Origin: Desulfuromonadales bacterium
GTDB lineage: Bacteria > Desulfobacterota > Desulfuromonadia > Desulfuromonadales > JACZKF01
Direction: 5' to 3'
DNA length: 7,130 nt
Assembly: GCA_014860175.1 (NCBI GenBank)
Contig: JACZKF010000406.1
Coordinates: forward strand, 1-7,130
Part shown: piece after piece, positions 1 through 5,066 of the stretch
Position numbering within the stretch: the first letter of the stretch is position 1
Layout of the letters: the number at the start of each line of letters is the position of its first letter
Made by a program: the position numbers and the translations under genes
Notes under the pieces: generated by a model
The model's input: only the letters and a program-made list of their open reading frames with translations
What the model was told of the DNA's origin: nothing
Database searches by the model: none

Positions 1-49
1 CCCCGAAGTTGTTGAGAATCGCCTTTGCCTGATACTCGTGAATGTTCAT
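1..49 (-). CDS. sucC: Succinyl-CoA synthetase beta subunit, N-terminal fragment (gene runs off the window)
   Basis: Only the first 16 codons are inside the window. They read MNIHEYQAKAILNNFG, which matches the conserved N-terminus of the ATP-grasp beta subunit of succinate-CoA ligase. That enzyme interconverts succinyl-CoA and succinate with ADP or GDP phosphorylation in the TCA cycle. The start is the ATG at 49-47, preceded on the minus strand by a perfect AGGAGG (60-55) with 5 nt spacing. The gene lies 79 nt downstream of the thiolase stop and is separated from it by a strong palindrome, so it may be transcribed separately. Malate-CoA ligase beta (MtkA) has a very similar N-terminus and cannot be excluded from 16 residues. 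Confidence 0.8.
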   Translation of the reverse strand, partial: MNIHEYQAKAILNNFG

Positions 50-88
50 CGATGCCTCCTTGCGAATTATCTTTCCCAAATCGTCGAA

Positions 89-120
89 GCCCGCCTGCCG
101 GTCGACCGGCAGAAGCGGGC
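89..120. repeat. GC-rich palindrome/hairpin between thiolase gene and sucC
   Basis: The inner part, CTGCCGGTCGACCGGCAG at 95-112, is a perfect 18-base palindrome. It is flanked by GCCCGC (89-94) and GCGGGC (115-120), which pair with each other, leaving a two-base AA bulge at 113-114. As RNA it would be a very stable hairpin in the 79-nt gap between the thiolase stop and the sucC ribosome binding site. There is no T-run on either side, so it is not a typical intrinsic terminator. It could attenuate read-through, protect mRNA ends, or be a dispersed palindromic repeat. Confidence 0.6.
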
Positions 121-128
121 CCAAGCTG

Positions 129-1307
129 CTATAAAAGTTCGATGACCGTGGCCATCGCCGGCCCCCCCCCGACACAGAGGGAGGCGACGCCGTAACGGCT
201 CTGGCGCCGGCGCATTTCATTCAGCATGGTGACCAGGATTCGGATACCGGTGCAGCCGACCGGATGCCCGAGGGCGATTCCGGAGCCGTTGGCGTTCACC
301 TTCGCCAGATCGAGGTTCAACTCGCGGTTAACGGCGAGAAACTGCGCGGCGAACGCTTCGTTGATCTCGAAATAGTCGATATCCTGCATAGTGAGCCCGG
401 CGTAGCGCAGCGCCTTGGGGATAGCGTAGACCGGCCCGATCCCCATAATTTCCGGGGCGACGCCGAAGGAGGCGGTGGCGCAGATCCTGGCCAGCGGTCG
501 CACCCCCAGCTCCTTCGCCCGGCGGCCGGTCATCAGGAGCAGAGCGGCGGCACCGTCGTTGATGCTGGAGGCATTGCCGGCGGTCACCGTCCCGTCCTTC
601 TTGAAGGCCGGTTTCAGCTTGGCCAGGCTCTCTTCGGAGATGTCGCCACGGGGGTGCTCGTCAGTGTCGACGACAATGACCTCTTTGCGGCTCTGCACCT
701 GGACCGGAACGATCTCCTCCTTGAAACTGCCCGCACCGATCGCCGCCACCGCCCGCTTGTGGCTCAAGGCTGCCAGCTGGTCCTGTTCCTGGCGCGAGAT
801 GCCGTATTTCTCCGCCAGAGTTTCGGCGGTGATTCCCATGTGGGTACCGGAGAAGGCATCGGTCAGCGCGTCGTGCAGCAGGTGATCCTGGATGGTGTCC
901 GGCCCGAGGCGCAGCCCCTGCCGGGCCTTGAGGAGCAGGTAGGGCGCCTGCGACATGCTCTCCATGCCGACGGCGACACCGACCGAGACTTTACCGAGCT
1001 GCAGCTGCTGAGTAGCGATTTCCAGAGCCCGCATGGCAGAACCGCACAGCTGCTCGACCGTCACCGCCGCCCCTTCCTGGGGGATGCCGGCGCCGAGTTG
1101 AATCTGCCGGGCCGGGTTCCCCTTGGCCCCCGCTTTGTAAATCATTCCGCCGACCGTATCTTCGACCATTTCGGCCCCGATACCGGCCTTTCGCAGGGCC
1201 CCCTGCACCGCCGCGATCCCCAGATCGACGGCGGAAAGGTCCTTGAGAGAACCCATGAAATCTCCGATGGGGGTGCGGGCCGCACCGACGATGACGACAT
1301 CTTCCAT
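129..1307 (-). CDS. Thiolase (acetyl-CoA C-acetyltransferase / 3-ketoacyl-CoA thiolase)
   Basis: A complete 392-residue thiolase, the usual family length. It either cleaves 3-ketoacyl-CoA with CoA to acetyl-CoA plus a shortened acyl-CoA, or runs in reverse as a biosynthetic acetoacetyl-CoA thiolase in the cytosol. The catalytic set is intact: nucleophile Cys88 in VEQLCGSAMRALE, Asn316 in NEAFAAQF, His348 in GHPVGCTG and the acid/base Cys378 in LCVGGGPA. The spacing matches the well-studied Zoogloea enzyme almost exactly. The ATG at 1307 is preceded by GGAGG with 7 nt spacing; the stop is TAG. It has its own promoter with TetR-type operator repeats and lies just after the TetR gene, so it is probably that regulator's target. 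In this context a role in degrading an acyl-CoA intermediate is more likely than polymer synthesis. Exact chain-length specificity cannot be read from the sequence. Confidence 0.95.
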   Translation of the reverse strand: MEDVVIVGAARTPIGDFMGSLKDLSAVDLGIAAVQGALRKAGIGAEMVEDTVGGMIYKAGAKGNPARQIQLGAGIPQEGAAVTVEQLCGSAMRALEIATQQLQLGKVSVGVAVGMESMSQAPYLLLKARQGLRLGPDTIQDHLLHDALTDAFSGTHMGITAETLAEKYGISRQEQDQLAALSHKRAVAAIGAGSFKEEIVPVQVQSRKEVIVVDTDEHPRGDISEESLAKLKPAFKKDGTVTAGNASSINDGAAALLLMTGRRAKELGVRPLARICATASFGVAPEIMGIGPVYAIPKALRYAGLTMQDIDYFEINEAFAAQFLAVNRELNLDLAKVNANGSGIALGHPVGCTGIRILVTMLNEMRRRQSRYGVASLCVGGGPAMATVIELL

Positions 1308-1335
1308 GTTGGGTCCTCCGGCAGAATGGGAGCTT

Positions 1336-1368
1336 GACCAATCGGTCGGTCTATTTCGACCGTTCGGT
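1336..1368. promoter_or_regulatory. Probable TetR-family operator repeats in front of the thiolase gene
   Basis: On the plus strand GACCAATCGGTC (1336-1347, arms GACC/GGTC), followed by a second GGTC, is separated by a short AT stretch from ACCGTTCGGT (1359-1368, arms ACCG/CGGT). CGGTC-type half-sites also form a wider inverted pair around the centre: CGGTC/GACCG with 6 bases between. Such ACCG/CGGT palindromes are typical of TetR-family operators. The sites lie directly downstream of the thiolase -10 box, where a bound repressor would block initiation. The nearest candidate regulator is the TetR gene immediately upstream. That pairing is inferred. Confidence 0.6.
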
Positions 1369-1370
1369 AT

Positions 1371-1399
1371 ATAATCCGCCCGAAACGCGGCCTTGTCAA
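1371..1399 (-). promoter_or_regulatory. Sigma70-type promoter of the thiolase gene
   Basis: Read on the minus strand there is a perfect TTGACA -35 box (1399-1394), a 17-nt spacer and GATTAT as -10 (1376-1371, four of six matches). Initiation would fall near 1364-1362, inside the right-hand operator palindrome, giving a leader of about 55-60 nt before the ATG at 1307. This is the best promoter match I found in the window. Confidence 0.65.
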
Positions 1400-1423
1400 G
1401 TAGAAAAACTAACTCTGTTCTAC
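1400..1423. repeat. Short inverted repeat upstream of the thiolase -35 box
   Basis: GTAGAA (1400-1405) and TTCTAC (1418-1423) form 6-bp inverted arms around 12 bases, immediately upstream of the TTGACA box. The position would suit an activator site, but arms of six bases can arise by chance. The rest of the gap from 1424 to 1508 shows no gene or clear signal beyond a small TTCGG/CCGAA hairpin at 1431-1442. Confidence 0.25.
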
Positions 1424-1508
1424 AGTCGGATTCGGTGCCGAAAGTGCTGCGGGGTCATTCCGGCCAGCGAGACGCGGGAGAGTTTCAGCTGTTGGGAGGC
1501 GGGGGATG

Positions 1509-1566
1509 TTCGTCGAGGGGGTGAGCTGGCCGGGATGGTCGCCCGCCGTCTCACCTCCTCGACGAA
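1509..1566 (-). terminator. Long hairpin just after the TetR gene, candidate terminator without U-tract
   Basis: Arms at 1509-1525 and 1550-1566 are complementary over 17 positions with one mismatch, around a 24-nt loop whose CGGG and CCCG can pair further. The structure starts four bases after the TetR stop codon (TAA, 1572-1570), in the right place for a 3'-end structure of the TetR transcript. No run of T follows on the minus strand, so it is either a non-canonical terminator or an mRNA-stabilising or binding structure. The hairpin is seen directly; the function is inferred. Confidence 0.45.
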
Positions 1567-1569
1567 TTC

Positions 1570-2139
1570 TTAGACGTTGCAGGAAAGGATGTCGAAGAAC
1601 TGGTCGGCGATTTCGTCGATGCGCAGTGGGCCTTCCGGCCGGTACCAGATGGTCGTGTAGTTGCACATACCGAAGATGGCTTTCATGACCAGGTTCTTAT
1701 CTTTGTTCTTGAACAGGCTCGTTTCTTCGGTTTGGATCTGTTCGATGATCTTGACAACCAGCCCTTCATACTCCCGATGCCGCTGATTGTAAATTTTCCG
1801 GTGCTCTTCTCCGAGATATCTAGTCTCTCTGATCACCAAAGTAAGAACATCACCCGATTCGGCTACCAGTTTCATCTGGAAATAAAGGAACCTTCTCAGC
1901 TTTTCGGTGCCGCTGATCGATTTGTTGTTGACAACCGTCCTCAACTCCTTGATGGCGACCGGAAAAAAATTCTCGAGGATGGCCAGCAGGATACCCTCTT
2001 TGCTTTTGAAATAATGAATAACGGTACTCTTTGAAATGCCGACTTCTTCCGCCAGCATCCCGATCGAGGTGCCGGCATAGCTTTTTTCGATCATCAGCTT
2101 GATGGCTGCACTCACAAGCCTGTCGTAGGTACTTTCCAT
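1570..2139 (-). CDS. TetR/AcrR-family transcriptional regulator, probably acyl-CoA responsive
   Basis: A 189-residue protein starting at MESTYDRLVSAAIKLM. The N-terminal helix-turn-helix lies at about residues 8-48, with TSIGMLAEEVGISKSTVIHYF forming helices 2-3 and the recognition helix, followed by KSKEGIL as usual in the family. The rest is the helical ligand-binding/dimer domain. It ends with an IWYRPEGPLRIDEIADQF-type segment common in TetR regulators of fatty acid, steroid and aromatic catabolism (FadR/KstR2/PaaR-like), so an acyl-CoA effector is plausible. I chose the ATG at 2139 because AAGGGAG precedes it. A longer reading from 2208 would add 23 residues without family similarity. 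The gene is distinctly richer in AT than its neighbours, a possible sign of separate origin. It lies upstream of the thiolase gene and its operator-like repeats. Confidence 0.9.
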   Translation of the reverse strand: MESTYDRLVSAAIKLMIEKSYAGTSIGMLAEEVGISKSTVIHYFKSKEGILLAILENFFPVAIKELRTVVNNKSISGTEKLRRFLYFQMKLVAESGDVLTLVIRETRYLGEEHRKIYNQRHREYEGLVVKIIEQIQTEETSLFKNKDKNLVMKAIFGMCNYTTIWYRPEGPLRIDEIADQFFDILSCNV

Positions 2140-2223
2140 AATAGCTCCCTTAAGAAATGGAAAAAGAAATATCCTCAATTCATCCCCAGCGGACGGCCAG
2201 AGCAGCATAAAAGGGGGTTTCGA

Positions 2224-2252
2224 ATCCTAACTTAAACGCATTGGAAAGACAA
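2224..2252 (-). promoter_or_regulatory. Possible promoter for the TetR gene
   Basis: On the minus strand TTGTCT (2252-2247) and TAGGAT (2229-2224) are 17 nt apart, each matching four of six sigma70 consensus bases. They lie in the 155-nt gap between the Cys/His-rich gene and the TetR start, giving a leader of roughly 75-80 nt. The surrounding DNA is AT-rich. No ACCG/CGGT palindrome like that at the thiolase promoter is seen here, so autoregulation by the same operator is not supported. Confidence 0.35.
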
Positions 2253-2292
2253 TACGACAATTTTTTGCCGCGCAGGCGCCTCACAAATTCTT

Positions 2293-2316
2293 GATCACAG
2301 GAGTGATCTTTTTTTT
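2293..2316 (+). terminator. Intrinsic terminator-like hairpin with T8, oriented for plus-strand transcription
   Basis: GATCAC (2293-2298), loop AGGA, and GTGATC (2303-2308) form a perfect 6-bp stem followed directly by eight T (2309-2316). This is the classic layout of a rho-independent terminator for a transcript running rightwards, although no plus-strand gene is supported here. It overlaps the stop codon of the minus-strand Cys/His-rich gene. Read on the minus strand the A-tract precedes the hairpin, so it would not terminate the operon. Confidence 0.4.
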
Positions 2317-2981
2317 CCAACTTGTTCATAATAACGATCGGGTATCTTGTCGGTGTTTTTGTAGAGGTGCCAACGACACGGGTCGCCCGGCCCCTCACCG
2401 ACTTCAATCGGCGGGAACGGTTTTCCTGACCACTCGATCGGCATGATGTGGTGAAAGATCGCACAGTGGGTGCAGTAGGAGGGGAAATTTCTCCGCCCAA
2501 AGGTGAAATCGGTACCATCGGCGACCTGGAAGAGGTCTTTCGGCGGAGCAAAATACCCTGCCTTGACCATCCGTCCGCCACTGCCGCACGGATCGAGAAC
2601 CAGGGTCACCTTCTCTTCGTCTTCTTCGATCCTGAGCCCTCTGCCGGTATGGGCGCGGAAAAACCCGGCATAGACCTTCACCAGTGTCGCAAAATCGCAG
2701 GCCGTCAGGTCGTCGTGCATCGGCTGCATCACTTTCTCCGCCGCGTAGCGGAGAGAATCCCGCAAGGCGTCTTCCCCCTGCTGGCGACCGACCCAGGAGA
2801 GCAGGGCGGTGACGAAATCCTCGAAGATATGGACCATCGGCACGAACTCCTGTTCCATCTGCCGGGCCAGGACCTTCGCCTCTTCGAGCCGGCCGCCGTC
2901 GATGGCGGCGGCGACCTGGTCGGCCAGAGGGGTCTCCATCTCCCTAAGCTGTTGGTGGGTGAAAATTCTTCCGTTCTTCAT
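2295..2981 (-). CDS. Uncharacterised Cys/His-rich protein, 228 residues
   Basis: I do not recognise this protein with certainty. The N-terminal half (about 1-115) looks wholly helical and soluble, with no signal peptide or membrane segment. The C-terminal half carries what looks like a conserved site: DPCGSGGRM with Cys132, then a CTHC pair (Cys170, Cys173) followed by FHH (His177, His178), then DPCRWH (Cys202, His205). The pattern suggests metal, cofactor or thiol chemistry. The DPCGSGGR segment loosely recalls the L-2-amino-thiazoline-4-carboxylate hydrolase type, but that is only an impression. The ATG at 2981 overlaps the VOC stop as ATGA, and GAGGTGGAG precedes it, so the two are probably translationally coupled. 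It is the last gene of the six-gene run. Near its end is an A8 tract within codons GGA AAA AAA AGA. Confidence 0.85.
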   Translation of the reverse strand: MKNGRIFTHQQLREMETPLADQVAAAIDGGRLEEAKVLARQMEQEFVPMVHIFEDFVTALLSWVGRQQGEDALRDSLRYAAEKVMQPMHDDLTACDFATLVKVYAGFFRAHTGRGLRIEEDEEKVTLVLDPCGSGGRMVKAGYFAPPKDLFQVADGTDFTFGRRNFPSYCTHCAIFHHIMPIEWSGKPFPPIEVGEGPGDPCRWHLYKNTDKIPDRYYEQVGKKRSLL

Positions 2982-3439
2982 TTCTCCACCTCAGCGGCGG
3001 CGATCTCCAGCAGTTCGATGACGTTTCCTTCCGGATCCCGGCCGTAAATGGCCCGCATTCCGTCCGCCGCCTCGGGGGGAGGGGCGTGAAAGGACATCCC
3101 GGCGCCGCGCAGCCGGGCGTACTCGGCATCGATGTCTTCGACCTGCAGACAGATGTGGCTGTAGCCGTGATCGCTGACCTGCCAATCGACCGGCCGCCTT
3201 TTCGGCACCGGCGAGCGGTACTCGAACAGTTCGATGATGAGGCCGCCCTTGCTCACCATGGCCACCTTCGAAGCCGAGTTCCGAAGCCCGATGATTCTGT
3301 CGCAGTAGTGTCCGGCCGGCGTTCCGGCCTCCCAGTCCATTTCCATCACCAGGTCGAAGCCGAGCACATCGCGGTAGAACCGGGAAAGGCGCTCGACGCT
3401 GGCGACCGAGAGCCCGATGTGGTGCACCCCTTTGATCAT
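2978..3439 (-). CDS. VOC-superfamily (glyoxalase/bleomycin-resistance fold) metalloprotein
   Basis: A 153-residue protein with the paired beta-alpha-beta-beta-beta modules of the VOC fold. Candidate metal ligands stand at the expected places: His7 in VHHIGLSV, Glu70 in GGLIIELFEY, His95 in YSHICLQV and Glu142 in DPEGNVIELLE. This set resembles glyoxalase I and the methylmalonyl-CoA epimerase/dioxygenase relatives. The likely role is isomerisation, epimerisation or lyase chemistry on an operon intermediate; the substrate is unknown. The ATG at 3439 is preceded by AAGGAG at 8 nt. A longer frame from 3508 would add 23 residues that overlap the SDR end and lack family similarity. It follows the SDR by 46 nt and overlaps the next gene by 4 nt. 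Confidence 0.88.
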   Translation of the reverse strand: MIKGVHHIGLSVASVERLSRFYRDVLGFDLVMEMDWEAGTPAGHYCDRIIGLRNSASKVAMVSKGGLIIELFEYRSPVPKRRPVDWQVSDHGYSHICLQVEDIDAEYARLRGAGMSFHAPPPEAADGMRAIYGRDPEGNVIELLEIAAAEVEK

Positions 3440-3485
3440 TCGGTTTTCTCCTTGGCAGACGAGTGGCCGGATTCCGGCGGGACGT

Positions 3486-4256
3486 TCAGACCGCGGTCCA
3501 GCCGCCATCGATGACCAGCTCGCTGCCGGTCACGAATCTCGCTTCGTCCGAGGCCAGGTAGACCGCCCCGTGGGCGATGTCCTGCGGTTCGCCGAGAAAG
3601 CCGATCGGATGCCAGGCGATGTAGCGCTGCAGTTCCGCTTCCGGATCTGCCGCCTTGGCCAGACCCGTATCCATGAGGGCCGTCCGGATGACACCCGGGT
3701 GGATCGAATTGACCCGGATCCGGTACCCTTCGCGCCCACAGAGCAGGGCCGCCGACTTGGTAAACAGCCGCACCCCTCCCTTGCTGGCGGTGTAGGCGGA
3801 ACAATCCGGATTGCCAATCAGCCCCAGGGCGGAGGAGACGTTGATGATCGACCCGCCGCCGGTCTGCTTCATCGCCTGGATCCCCGCCTGGGTGCCGAGG
3901 AAGACCCCGTTCAGGTTGACGTCGATCACCGCCTTCCAATCCTCCAGGGAGATGCTCTCGGCATTCCCCCGCTCGGTCACCCCGGCATTGTTCACCAGCA
4001 CGTGCAGGGCTCCGAACTCCTTGGCAATCGTTGCCATGACCGTGTTCCACTCGTCCTGACGGGTCACGTCATGGCGGACGAAGAGAACGTCCCCCCCCCG
4101 ACGCCGGATTGTATCGACGACCTCTCGCCCTGTCGCTTCATTCAGGTCGGAAACGATGACCTTCGCCCCTTGCGCGGCAAATTCGAGGGCGATCGCCTGT
4201 CCGATACCGGCCGAGCCGCCGGTCACCAGTGCCGTTTTTCCCTTCAGCCGTGCCAT
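3486..4256 (-). CDS. Short-chain dehydrogenase/reductase (classical SDR), probably NAD(H)-dependent
   Basis: A 256-residue classical SDR of standard length, cytosolic. The Rossmann glycine motif TGGSAGIG is at residues 12-19 and NNAG at 89-92. The catalytic tetrad is Asn114, Ser142, Tyr155 and Lys159 (YTASK), with HPGVIRT following. Asp37 at the end of the second strand (VIVSDLN) favours NAD(H) over NADP(H). It should oxidise a secondary alcohol or reduce a ketone, for example a 3-hydroxyacyl-CoA or alicyclic hydroxy intermediate. FabG-like annotation would be an over-reading. The ATG at 4256 has AAAGGA upstream with about 6 nt spacing. It lies 51 nt after the DUF2284 gene and 46 nt before the VOC gene. 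A C9 tract at 4091-4099 encodes RGGD in frame. Confidence 0.93.
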   Translation of the reverse strand: MARLKGKTALVTGGSAGIGQAIALEFAAQGAKVIVSDLNEATGREVVDTIRRRGGDVLFVRHDVTRQDEWNTVMATIAKEFGALHVLVNNAGVTERGNAESISLEDWKAVIDVNLNGVFLGTQAGIQAMKQTGGGSIINVSSALGLIGNPDCSAYTASKGGVRLFTKSAALLCGREGYRIRVNSIHPGVIRTALMDTGLAKAADPEAELQRYIAWHPIGFLGEPQDIAHGAVYLASDEARFVTGSELVIDGGWTAV

Positions 4257-4307
4257 AACAATCCTTTCCGTGTTGGTGGGGCCTCTGCCCCGTTTTCGTT
4301 CGGGAAC

Positions 4308-4991
4308 TCACTCGACCAAGACCAGACCGACCAGCGTGCCGTGCGGGACATCGGCCGGCTTGCAGTCCATGCCGATCGGGTAGATGTCCCACCCCGCCTC
4401 GGCGGCCATCCGGAAAACATCCATGCTGCTCCCCTCCATGGAGGAGCGCGCCTTGAGCGGAAACCGGCAGGATTGGCCTTTCAGCACCTGGCATTCCATG
4501 AAGTTGCACAGGGCGGCATGACAGGAGCCGGCGGCGAAGGCGGTCGCCAGGTAGTGGCCGTCGTAGAAGGCCTGGGACTCGATGAGGGTGACGAGCTCGT
4601 TGACCTTGCGGTAGCTCTTGAGCAGCGTCGAGAGCGTCTGATTGGGGATGATCCGTCCCTCGGCATCGATCTTGACATCCCCTTCCCCGGCGATGATCTC
4701 GGCCGGGACATCCATCTTAACCAGCAGCGCATGCCGGAAGGAACCGACCAGCTCCTTTACCTTCGCAGGCTCCAGGGTATGCGGCGGGCAATGGGCCGAA
4801 CTGCCGTATTCCGGACATTTGGGCAGGCAGCACTTGATCCGCACCCGCTCGTCGACATGGACCTGCTCGCCGGTCAGCACCGCCGCCCCGGAAGCGCCCA
4901 TCTCCAGGGCGGAGGCCCGGTACCTTTGCAGATCGGCATCGATTTCGGCGGCGGAAAAAGGCTGCACCCGTCGTGGTTTCCTTCCGGACAT
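4308..4991 (-). CDS. DUF2284 cysteine-rich, probable metal-binding protein
   Basis: A 227-residue protein recognisable as the DUF2284 (predicted metal-binding) type from the N-terminal segment KCCLPKCPEYGSSAHCPPHT, with Cys54, Cys55, Cys59 and Cys68. A second cluster follows at Cys157, Cys162, Cys167 and Cys175, within GSCHAALCNFMECQ and QSCRFPLKARSSME. Cys210 sits in the final YPIGMDCKP segment. The cysteines suggest iron-sulfur or zinc binding; the biochemical role of the family is unknown to me. The ATG at 4991 is preceded by AGGAGG with 5 nt spacing. It lies 75 nt after the Fe-S subunit and 51 nt before the SDR. Its place directly behind a molybdoenzyme pair suggests a role in electron transfer or maturation for that enzyme, but this is inference. 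Confidence 0.82.
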   Translation of the reverse strand: MSGRKPRRVQPFSAAEIDADLQRYRASALEMGASGAAVLTGEQVHVDERVRIKCCLPKCPEYGSSAHCPPHTLEPAKVKELVGSFRHALLVKMDVPAEIIAGEGDVKIDAEGRIIPNQTLSTLLKSYRKVNELVTLIESQAFYDGHYLATAFAAGSCHAALCNFMECQVLKGQSCRFPLKARSSMEGSSMDVFRMAAEAGWDIYPIGMDCKPADVPHGTLVGLVLVE

Positions 4992-5025
4992 GGACCCTCC
5001 TGTCGGTTGCGGTTTTCTCTGGTGA

Positions 5026-5043
5026 CGCTCGTTGCGGCGAGCG
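5026..5043. repeat. Small GC hairpin in the Fe-S subunit/DUF2284 gap
   Basis: CGCTCG (5026-5031) and CGAGCG (5038-5043) pair around a 6-nt loop, 24 bases past the Fe-S subunit stop codon. No T-run follows on the minus strand. It may be a processing or stability element within the operon, or chance in GC-rich DNA. Confidence 0.3.
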
Positions 5044-5066
5044 GGGATGAACCGGGGGACTGCCGC

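Noticed and set aside
61..75. A GATAAT-like -10 box in front of sucC on the minus strand
   Set aside because: No acceptable -35 box lies 16-18 nt upstream (the sequence there is the GC-rich palindrome), and initiation would fall within the ribosome binding site.
264..1337. A 357-codon plus-strand frame over the thiolase
   Set aside because: It is the complement of a thiolase with all catalytic residues intact; the composition is shadow-like and no motif was found.
1409..1666. An 85-codon minus-strand frame between TetR and thiolase
   Set aside because: It overlaps the end of the TetR gene in another frame, runs through the hairpin, and its sequence is low-complexity Arg/Pro-rich with no ribosome binding site.
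2140..2208. N-terminal extension of the TetR protein from an ATG at 2208
   Set aside because: The extra 23 residues do not resemble TetR N-termini, while the ATG at 2139 has a good AAGGGAG site and gives the usual start of the family.
4424..4450. A CTCCATGGAG palindrome
   Set aside because: It lies inside the DUF2284 coding sequence, is short and is explained by the codons there.
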